A stretch of DNA of 64,000 bases from Streblospio benedicti (lineage: Eukaryota; Annelida; Polychaeta; Spionida; Spionidae): assembly GCA_019095985.1 (NCBI GenBank), contig CM032665.1, positions 29,182,272-29,246,271 on the forward strand. The letters run 5' to 3'. The notes beneath the pieces are model-generated. The model ran no database searches, was not told where the DNA came from, and saw only the letters and a list, made by a program, of their open reading frames with translations. This document shows positions 32,401 to 44,400 of this stretch, piece after piece. Position 1 is the stretch's first letter, and each line of letters begins with the position of its first letter. The translations under genes and the position numbers were made by a program.

Positions 32401-35400
32401 AGTGTCCTTGGAATGACCTCGAGAGCGCGGGCGACGGCTTTGTACGGCCACTGGGTGACTCCGGTGATGTGTTTCGCCTTCTCGGTCAAGGCCTGGGGGG
32501 TAAAAAAACATCGACTAATCACATGGTTCTAAAAAAAGGAAGGCTCTTACTAAGAACTTGGCTTTGATGCATCAGGTTTTTTAATGTTTGATCTTCATAA
32601 AAAATCAGACTTAGATCGTATAAAGCATCACGTGCATCATTCATATTACGCATTTGACAAATCGATCATAAAATATAATCAAAATTTGAAGTTTAGATAA
32701 TCTAGAAAGAACAGCAGGTAATATCTTTGAGCAATAGAATTCATGAGACCCACTGCATATAACCAGGGTCAGGATTAGCCTTGTCCGCTCGTATTGGCAA
32801 GTATGAACTTCTGGAGGACAAGTAAGAAGTTAAAGGAACTTGTCCTTTTGACGAGTAGCAATTCTGGTTAATTTGGCATACGAGTATAGGGTTTGTGCAA
32901 GAAGGACTTTTTGCAGGACGAGTAGATATTTGTGGGTTACTTGTCCTCCTGACGAGTAGCACTTTTCCACCTAATTCTGACCTTATTCTCACGAATAGAA
33001 TTAAAATATTAACACTATGCTGGTTATTTCCTTCTAGAAATACATTGAAATGTCAAGGTAAAGTTGTTGTTGTTGAGACACAAGAATTTGAGACTAGAAC
33101 CACGAGTATTTACATATGAATATGGCAATCAAACTCAAACTGTTTTTTGTGCGAGCCTGTCGACTTTATTCCACTGTCACTGTTGGCGTAGAGAAGTAAT
33201 TAACGTATGTCGACAAGTCAACAAATGGCGTCCAAGGGGTTAAGCACCCTCCTCAAATATAATCACAGATTTGTTAAACACAAACATTGATTAAAATGAT
33301 AGAATGGTTTGGAATAGGTGCTGATAAATTACATGTGCAATAGCTTAGAAGAAATACAATCAGGCTGAGGATTAGGTGGAAAAGTGCTACTTGTCAGCAG
33401 GACGAGTAACCCTCAAATATCTACACGTCCTGCAAAAAAAATACTCGTCCTCCTTGCACAAAGCTCTATACCGGTATTTATATGCCAAATTGACTAAAAT
33501 TGCTACTCGTGAAAAGGACGAGTTGCTAAAACATTTTACTCGTCCTCACCCTGGGAGAGGGTTTGGAATTGACAATTACGGGTACATACCAGCGAGAGCG
33601 CCATCTCTGTGGCGCCTCCGCCGGGCGCCAGCCTCCCGTCCACCATCACGTTGCGCGCCACGTTCATGGCGTCCTGCAGGTTGCGCTCCACCTCGGCCAG
33701 GATGTCCTTGGACGCGCCCCGCAGCAGGATCGTGCACGCCTTGGGCGCGTCACACTCAGTCAGGAACGTGAAGTACCTGGTAAAACGTGGGTACCATGGA
33801 GGAGGGGGGTCATAGAGGTTATAAGGGGTTTAGAAATCCCATATGCCTTTTTTTGGCCCTTTCATTCACCTTATCCCTCTTTATGAGGCCTTTTTTCCCT
33901 TATCCCACTTCCTTATAAACAAACTCCTACTCCTTATAAAGCAAAAATGCAATTGGTAATTTGTCCTAAATCTTGAGCGTGAATTGTGAATTGTCTGTAT
34001 TTAAATGTGTGAAATGTGATGCAACCTGTTCAATTACAATTCCTGAAGTACCTGGGGAGCAGCAGCGAAACGTTTATGAAGTCTTGTCATGTGGTGAACA
34101 ACGTGTGCTGTCAATTGCTGAGATATCAAATTTTAAATTTAATTTTTAAGAAGAATATTTCTCACACTTCTTAGGTGCCTTTTCACACTAACTACTGGTA
34201 CAATAACATGAAAACTCATTTAAAATTTGATATTTGAACAACAAAAAGGATAGAAAAGAAAATAAAAATGAAAAATGAAATGTTTGTACCATGAAGCTAT
34301 AAACTATCTATATTAAATGAGGTAATTTCTGGGTATGTTGAATGTATTGCGTTGTAAATGTTCGTGCCTTCATTACTTCCTCAGACATTGAATATAACTG
34401 GCTACAACTAGGATATGCGCATTGTTGTAGTCAGTGGAATCATATAATTTGGTAGTTTCGGTTGACAGTAACTGTAATACCAAACTTTGATGCATCAGGA
34501 TTTAAAGTTTGATCTTCATAAAATATCAGACTTAGATCGTATAAGACATCACATGCATCATTCACATTTCACATTTGATGATCAATAAATAACAAAACTG
34601 ACATCTAGAAACGTTCAAACTCAACATACATTATTTGTCAGTTTAACTCAATTTTTTCCTCTATTATAATGTTCAAAGAAAGAACATGAACGATGCAAAC
34701 CAACTCCAAGAAGAGACACATTATAGAATTCATTATACCTTAATCGAAAGCTGAACAAATTTACATCCAAGTTTTACTTCAATCGAACAATGGAAACATA
34801 TCTAAAAGTTCACTTACTCGTCACCAATTTTTTCAATTTCAAACAGGCCACACTGGGTGCCGATGTCCTCCTCCTTCATCTCATCCGTTCTGTTCACGAT
34901 CGTTGCACCGCAGGCTCTGCAAAGTCATTACAGTGTTATCGTCACAAGCAAATTAGACTTATTGCTTCGAAAACGTTTGTCGGAATGACTTGTTAATGAT
35001 TGTTTATTTTGTTTATGTAAAGGTTCTATGGCGATAGCATCATCATATTCTGTTGGATCATTATTCTCATAAATGCAAACATGTTAACACTGGAACATGA
35101 ACTACATCAAATTTGTGGATTTTTCTTCCATAACATGCGCTGTGGTATTTTTTGGAATTAGTCATCATAAACAAAAGTAAACAAATGTAAACTCGCAATT
35201 TTGTCATGCATCAGTGGTTTAAAAAGTGTCTTCACTAGAATCAGACTTAGATCGTATAAACATCATTTGCATGCTTTCTAATTTATAAATTTATAAATCA
35301 GCATATATACTGACTTGAAGAAGCCTGTACAAGGCGAAATATTGTAAAATTAAGAAATTCAAAAATTTAAATCTCCCAAAATTAAAAGATTTAAAATCAA

Positions 35401-38400
35401 ATTTGAAACAAGCATCTATCTAAATCTATCTACTCAATTATTTTAACTGATGCAACACAGAAAATTTTCTACCAATTTATTCCTGCTGATCCTATCTACC
35501 TGATTAGAGCTGAAAAGCGTTAAAATAAAATCTTTTTGAACGTTTTGTACAAAAACTCTACCTTGCGATCCTGTTGTTGTCTGACTTCCTGACGCGCCTG
35601 ATCACGGAGATTCCGGCCTTGACGAGGAAGTGCTGGGCGAGGTCGGACACGCCCTTCTCCGTGATGAGCAGGTCCGGCTTGAAGGCGATGATCTCGGCGC
35701 ACAGACCGGCGATGTACTCCTCCTCCAGCTGCAGGATCCGGCTGGAGGGGGCGAGGAAACATTTTGTTATGTTTTACGTTTAACGTTCCTTTAGTGTTAC
35801 GTTTTTAAGCCATACTTGTAATGACATTATGGACAGTGCACTTATAACGTTAAAATATAGTTTTTCACTTAATAAAACATTGAAGATGCAAAAATTTGTG
35901 ATTTTGATAAAATTTTGTATCTCTTTGACTTCATAATTTGTTCTGTTTTTAAGAAAACACACGTTTTACCATCAGTCTCACTACTTTATATGTTTTTATA
36001 ATGACAAACCAATCCAAAGATAACTGAAATGATTAGAATTGAAAAAAAAAAACAAGCTTGTAATATGATGTGAAATAGAATGGTTGGCGATGTTTTTTCT
36101 TCCAGATGCAGGATCCGGCTGTGGCAAGAAAACACAAGGTTTACTATACTCTGTTTCTTAATAATTTACAGGGCTTGACGTTAGCTAGTGCCCTGGTGTC
36201 CCTGAAATCTGAGTCAGGCCACATCAAATGTTAGGCTCCTGTGCCCTGAAGGGCACGCCATAAAGTTATATTTCAGCCAAACCCGACTGTCATATCCACA
36301 ATGTTCATATTCCCTACAATGAACCGTTCATTGTATAAATGAAGTTTTCATGTTGATCTCATAGTTGAACTATTTTTTGTTTTTATTCTTTTTATTTTGG
36401 TGTCTGTGGTTTAGCTAAAGAAATTTCAGGGCACATAAAAATGAGATCAGGCCACATGGATTTGGACCGTCACGAGTCCTGCTGGGCACGTGAAAAAAAA
36501 GTTAGTGTTATAAGCCCTGTCACACGTTTTACCATCAGTCTCACCATTTTTATGTTTTTATAATGACAAACCAATCCAAAGATAACTGAAATGATTAGAA
36601 TTGAAAAAAAAAAAAAAAAAAAACGAGCTTGTAATATGATGTGAAATAGAATGGTTGGCGATGTATTTTTTTTCCAGATGCAGAAAGCAACTGAAAGTGG
36701 AAATAAAATAACAGTTTTCTTGGAATTCATTCATTAATATCCATCAATCAATTACTAACTTTAATGGAACTCATCTTAATTATTCATGGAATTGAGGGTG
36801 TGTCTTGGTTGCCAAGACTACTTCATGTCCTGTGGCATTTGTTTCAAAAATAGTTCAGGCTTAAACAAGTCAACCAAAACAAAAGTATATCAATATAACT
36901 TGCACAATTTTGTCATGCATCAGTGTTTTAAAAAGTGTCTTCACTAGAATCAGACTTAGATCGTATAAACATCATTTGCATGCACGAGAAATACTTCTTT
37001 GTATATTTTTACTCTCTGTTCTAACTTCTAACTTCTTGTTGCCTACATAGCAAGCTTTGAGCATCATCNNNNNNNNNNNNNNNNNNNNNNNNNNNNNNNN
37101 NNNNNNNNNNNNNNNNNNNNNNNNNNNNNNNNNNNNNNNNNNNNNNNNNNNNNNNNNNNNNNNNNNNNTAAAGATATTGTTTACTACTTCCTCGTGTTGT
37201 TTTAATTATTGCATCACCATGTAGTACATATTTCACCCACGACCGTTTTTAAAATCACGCAGTAATTTATTTAGACCCCTATAATTAGCATTTGCTTCCA
37301 CTGCGGACATAATTTTAGTTCACTCTGTACACAATTTTTCATGAAGTCATGGGTTTTCCCCACTTAGAAAACGAAAGCGAACTTTTAAACAGGTTTGATA
37401 GATGTGGGTTTTTTTTCACCTCCCGTGTAACCGCCCACCCCCCATTTTGAGAAAATTTCGATGGTCGTATACGGTATATATTTTATATGTAAATATCCTT
37501 ATATGCAAATGTAGGAGTTGTACTGTTTCCTCCTATCCACAGACTAAGTCGATTTTTACATCCACAACTTGCCATTGACATACTTGTCACTCTCTATCGC
37601 CTTTCCCCAACTCCCTGGTGAGCATACAGCACAATTGCAATTGGGATCACTCACATGGTTTATTTTTTTATCATATCTATATATCTCTTTTTCTATTCAA
37701 TTTTACTTCTATTTATATTTTCTACCTATCTCTAATCTTTTATTTCCTTTTTGTAGTATTAATATGCCTGTGATAAATGAAATAAACCAAATCAAATAAA
37801 AAATCAAATCACCCAACCTGATCGGTAATCTAACTCTGAGTAACGCATTACTTTCTCTTTCTACTATATTTTTTCATATCCTTTAGTGTTGGTGTCTTGT
37901 ATGGAAGGTGTGTAGAATATGTAGGACGATTAGCATATTTGGAGGACTAGGAACTTGTAACCCATTCTATTCCTTCAGACAAGTAAGCTTTAACAGTTAT
38001 CTGGGTTACTGAATGCCAACCTCTTGACTCCCACCCTCCTTTCTGAAATACTTTTAACTAAGCTCCTTAAAGCCACCACAAGCCAAGAACTCTCACCCTT
38101 GAGGACTCTGCTGTCCTCCATCGTTCCTCCTGGGATCTTCTCCACCTTGGCATAGCGTTTGATGTCGATTTCCCGTCTGCCCGTGTCGCGCTCCTCTATG
38201 GACACTGTAGCTGTCGCTTCGATGGCGATCTTACACGCCAACTCGGACCACTTCTTGATGAACTTGGTGCCGATGCATGACTGGATGATCTTGGTCATTT
38301 CCTTGATATCGGTCACATCCACTGGCACACTGGAAAAATAAATGGAAACGCATGAGTTTTACAACGTACTATATTATATTTAATTGCAGCACAGGATGCA

Positions 38401-41400
38401 AAACAGATTTTCTTTTCAGTAATTTTTTTATGTGTTAAAATAGACTAATTCCAAGGGATTTATGACAGTTTGAAGTGATAGCTGTGAAGTTTATGAATGA
38501 AAACTTTCAACTTGCACAGCGTTTTATGCTGCAGCTAATTTTTGTTGGCAATTTAGGAGAATTGTGTTGGCAAATGATACTAAATAGTAGTCTGGCAGAA
38601 ATACTGGGGGGGAGTTTTGAGTGAGGATTAGTCCTCACCTGATGTTGCCTTTCAGGATGTCGAGCAGGTTGGGGGGTGGGGGGAGGTTAGTAAGGGTTAG
38701 TTCTCACCTGATGTTGTTGGTGAGGATGTCTAGCAGGTCCTCCAGCGCCTGTCTGTAGGCCGAGATGATCACCGTGGGGGGTGCATCTGCTGGCCCAGGA
38801 ACGGAGCCGCCTGCGCCAGCATCTCACCAGCTGTATATCACAGAATGTTACATTACATAAATATTGATTCAAATATATAGTTACCTATTGGAACCTAACA
38901 TTTTGTCTTTGGCAAGACTTTCGCTCTTGTCTCAAGAGCTTCATCAGGCCTAATGAAAAGATCCTCTCAAAGTGATCATTGACAAGAGCGAAAGTCTTGC
39001 CAAAGACAAAATGACAGGTTCCAATAGGTATCTATATATTTGGGTACTGCGTAAATAAGTCATCAAAAACAAAAGTATATCAATATTAACTTGCACAATT
39101 TTGTCATGCATCAGTGGTTTAAAAAGTGTCTTCACTAGAATCAGACTTAGATCGTATAAACATCATTTGCATGCACGAAAAATACTTCTTTGCATAGTTT
39201 TTACTCTGCGGTCCTTCTAATTTCTTGCCAAAATCTATGTTGCCTACATAGCAAGCTGTTGGCAATCATCCACACCATTTTGCGGTATTTATAATGAAAA
39301 ACAAGTTTATGAAAACTGACAGATGATCAGAATTGACAACACGTATCAGATATCAAGATATGACCTCTGAAGCATAACTATTGCTCATTAGAAATGATGT
39401 GAACTAGACCAGGCTGTGTACTGACCGAGTATGATGACCGAGGTGGTTCCGTCTCCGACCTCCTCGTCCTGAGCCCGCGCGATCTCAATCATGGACTTGG
39501 CCGCCGGGTGCTCAACCATGATCTACAGCACAAAATGGGTGAGCTACTCATACCAATACTACCTGGCTACATTGAGCTATAATGTTGTTACACACTGTAT
39601 TTAACCTTTTTAATGTTTAAAATCCAGTAGACTTGGTTCACAGCACTTGGTAGTTTTGTTTTATGTTCTTTTCGGCGGTGCAATAATCAAGAGAATTTTT
39701 AAAATGAATATTATTTTAAACGTTTTCAAGCTCTACCAGGCTCCTTATCGTTTTGATAATATAATATTTAATGATATACGAAGGTAGGGGTTTACCTCTC
39801 TCAGAATTGCGTTGCCATCGTTGGTCATGACGATTCCTCCCATGGGATCCATCAACATCTACAAAATAACACGTCATTTTAAAATAATCATAAATAGTCA
39901 TTTCACACAAAGAATGTCTATCATTCAAGCCTGCTAATGCCAGCTATACCGTTGTCATTAACTAAAGACCAATCTCAATCCACTCCGTAGACACTGTTCT
40001 GTCTATTTTAAGAAATAGCACATCAAAGTTTCATATAAGGGCACTGTAATTTAGATAATGCATTATGCCACCCCGCCCACGAATACAAATAAACTTGCAT
40101 GAAAATTACCAAGATCAGATGAATGGCTTCAGTTGTGCCATCTCAGTTTTGCTACGTAATATACACACATTGAAAACAATATAACAATAACTGTTAGTTT
40201 TGTTAGAATTGTTTAAAATTTTTGATATTCGATAAAACGTACTTATAACATTGCATGTATTCTACTTTCCATTCAAGATTTCAATATTCTCAAGATTTCA
40301 ACTTGATGATTCTCAAAACTTATTTGACTTAAAACATTCTACATATGTTTCTTTTTCTTTCTCAGTCATTGCAAATACAAAACATTGTACCACTATTTCC
40401 TATGTTTCAATTTAACACATTGTGATTCAAAAACATTCCTACAAAACCAGTTAAGCTTCACCTCGTAACATTTCCATTCCTATCTTGTGAATCTCGGGAA
40501 TATGCACGAAAAAGGTGCAACAATAATGGTAATGTCCAATTATTGCTCTGCCAAACAAACCAGAACAGCGAGCAAATAGCCAAAAGTCGTCTGCCTTTCA
40601 CTCACTTTCTTGTCCTGTATGACACTTGTATAGCAGTCTTGACCGTATAAAGATAAGTCCTGAGCACATTCATAATGTTGCCAAACTGAGAGCAAGTCAG
40701 GCAAAGAAAAAACTATTTCAATTCATTGCAATAATACACCTTGGATTTGTTCTTTCATATTTGATGCAATGTGTCTGTGACATTTAGAAAATTGCTGTAA
40801 AAAATAGAATCTTTTGACATTTGATGATGATGGGTATGATGACGTATCTTTGATGAGCATTACTAATAACAATAAATCAATTCCATCATTGGTATATCAC
40901 AAAAGGCTCTAGGCTCTCACATCATAAGAGTATTTATGTGAATACCATCATATATTCATAAGTATTTGGATAAATCAATTATTTATGGGGGTCAGTTATT
41001 TTCATGTCACAACGATCGCTATTTTTAGACACTTACAAAGGAAATGGATTTTGACAAGTGAATTTTATGCAGCTCAATTGAATTCAAATAGATTGTAAAA
41101 TGGCAAGAAGTCATACAAAGAAGCAGTTACTTGACTTCTGGATTAAGTACATATGTGAAGCATTTTAACTATGAAAAAGCCAGATGCTTTGTCAAGTAAT
41201 GTCATAAATGAACATTGGATAAATGGAGTAACATCATGTGGAAATGTCTTCTCTGCCATGCAGGTAAGATTTTTTTTTAAATCTCATTACAGTAAGAGCT
41301 CATTATCTCAATATTGCTTATCTTGAATTTTCTGTTATGATACTTATCACAAGTTTTTTTTATTTCTTTCAACCACATTATGGACATTAATCAGTTGCTT

Positions 41401-44400
41401 ATCTCAAATATCGGCTGTCTATAGTCGGTTACAGCTATCTACAAACATACGAGTCTCTACTGTAGGGATATGATGCCATTGCCAGGACCAGGTTATAGCA
41501 TTATGATACTTGGTCACAGTTTGGACCATGCAAGTTCATAAGAGCAGTGCAAAATTAAATGCTCATGTACAATTCCCTATCCTAATAATTGAAAGCAAAT
41601 ATTGATAGCATTGTGCAAATACAGGCAGTCATAATAGACATTGAGCTCATCAATCTTTTCAAAAAATCATACTCATCGAAATCAGCTCCATTCAAACCAA
41701 GAGAAAATCACAGAGACTTCATTTCCTTTATTTGTCTAGCACATTTTTTACCAAGTCCATAGTATGCTGTCAATGCTCAACCATTCACACAACTGTCTGA
41801 TATTGTTCTGCTCATTTGCAGACACAGTCATTATGATTTGTGGCCATCAAGTTTTTTCACATTTACAGGTAAAAATTACGAAACTTTTTAGAGTTTTCAG
41901 AGTACAGAGAATAACAGATCCAGGCAGCTTCAACAATAGCCCACTTAGAGACGCATAGGACAATAGTCTTGACTTTCCCGTCGGAGTAAAGGGAAGCAGA
42001 TGTCTAAGACAGCTTATGCATGGTCTGGCATAGCATATGAATCAGAAATCCCCTATAAACAACCGGAGACCACGAGGTGACGTAGCCAGAACCATGTCCC
42101 GGTTCCCAGTGATTTGGGATATATAAAATTAAAGGTTCTTTCCAGCTTTTTTTTCATGGTTTCAAAAACATTAATCATCTAAAATCTGGGGACAGTTAGA
42201 AATGAGCACAGCAAAGTTTTTCAAGGTTAATTTATACGAAATAAAAACGGATTAGTGCCAATGTCACCACACTGTCATAACAAGGATGAATTGGGACACA
42301 AAAAAAAGAAACCAATTGATTTCATCCCAGGGAATTTCTCTTGTTTCACTGACCACAGGCCACTTTGGCAGGTGACTTTTTCAGATCACCTGCTTAAAGT
42401 AATGAGCATAGGGTGTTGCTTAGGCACTCGCCACTCACCCCTGGCTAGTGTAAATTTCTGTTGGCTAGTGTAAATTCAAAGTCACTCGCCACAGTCGGCA
42501 AGTATGATTACTTGATTCAAACACTTTAATAACTAAGGATGGCTAGTTTGGATTGAACATGGCGAATTTAAATTGAGTCACTTCCCCCACAGAAATTTTC
42601 ACAAAAACAGCCTGCCTAAAAAAATTGCAATAAAAGATAAGTAATGAAATAAAAACTTTGTCACAACTAGTGATGCACCGAACGATAGAAATATCAGTAT
42701 TATGCATCGCTTGGGGCCCCCGATTCGATTATCGATTGCTACAGTTGATCATCAATATTATAAACAACAATTAAAAGTACAAAATGTAAAAAAAACATTA
42801 AAAATGTGTTCATCTTTTATCAAAGTTCACTCGATGTATTGTATTTGACAACGATCAAGACTGGCATTTTTCTTGTTTACATACCGACGCCATGAAGCGC
42901 CGCACCACGGCATGTTTACAAACTAACATGCGGCATATCTACAATAAAAAATAGAAATATTTAGAAATAAATAATATATTTATACGACACAAATACATTA
43001 CTATATGACACTACAGCATGAAAATATTGCAAATAATTGAAGATATGCCAAATCATAAAGAATGCACTGTGTGGTACTATCGCATATGGTCCGATTGACT
43101 AGTCCGTGTGCTTGACACCCAGTGTTACTTCCCCGGGATGTCTCTGAATATATTTTGCCGAGCTGGACAATTGTGGACATCGATAATATATCGATAATCG
43201 ACGATGCCATGGCTACCGATTATCGATAGTCCGATTCCCATCACTACCTGTGCGTACCAAAATAATGTAGTAAAAACTTTCACAAAAACAGCCTACCTAA
43301 AAAAAATTGCGATAAAAGATAAGTAACAAAATAAAAACTTTGTCACAACCTTCCTACTTGAGTCAAAATCTCATGTTATCCCAAACAGCCTTTTCATTTC
43401 AAGGCATAAAACCAACCTGACTAGTTTTTTTTTTACAGAAAGTTAGTTGAAATGTCTATCCATTATTTGGGGTGTGTTCACAAGAACACCTCCATTTTCG
43501 AGGATATTTTACTTTTCCTGAATTTTACAACACAGACACTACAAGAAATGAACATGCTGTCAATTCAGGAAGTGAAGAGTTCAAGCACATGATCTTGTAT
43601 ACTACACACACTAACACTTCTAGGCTGGACATTCGCATGTTCTCCCATACACATTACACACACCGCACATGTCCTACATGTGAACATACAGTACAAATTG
43701 CGAATATTAAAACACTTGTATTAACATCATTTTGTAATTATATTGTTTGGGGTGTACTAAGTCTATGCAGAAATTTGGATATTATTGGTGATAGTAAGTA
43801 AAGAAACTGCTTTTGGTGCAATTATGACATTCATACCTTGTTCTCCAAATTAAATTAATAAAATGCTTTTAACACTATGATTTAACGAAAAAAGAGATAG
43901 TGCTGGTTTTTTAACAAATCAGTAGGAAGGAGTTAATCTTGAAACCTTTGGCCCAAGCTTATGCTGCAGCTGGTATAATAATGCAATCAAGTGGTCACTT
44001 TGAATAATCATTCTTTGAGGCTTTAAGCATACAACATAATATACAAACCTTCAACATCGATCTGGGTCCAAGACATGTTCGGATGATATCCGCAATCGTC
44101 TGAAAAAGACGACTGATATATTAGCATAATCCCCACAATCATGACTTACCTAACATTTAATTACAAAGATCATATTTGACATAAGTTAAAATAATATTGA
44201 CATGGTATACCGTATTTAGTTTCAACATTTTCCATTTCATATTTCCATATCAATACGATGGGGTGCATACAATAATGACATTTCAACATGATGTTCCTCA
44301 GCTTTTGCTGATAAATATTTCTTTGTAACGAACCATATTAGTCCCCCCACCCCCACCCCACCCCACAGATGGGCATTAACAAGTTGTGAATGTCACTCAA

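Noticed and set aside
43472-43801. Plus-strand ORF of 109 codons in CCT3 intron 3
   Set aside because: No motif, no splice signals that fit, and His/Thr-rich simple sequence (ACACACAC-type) accounts for its length.
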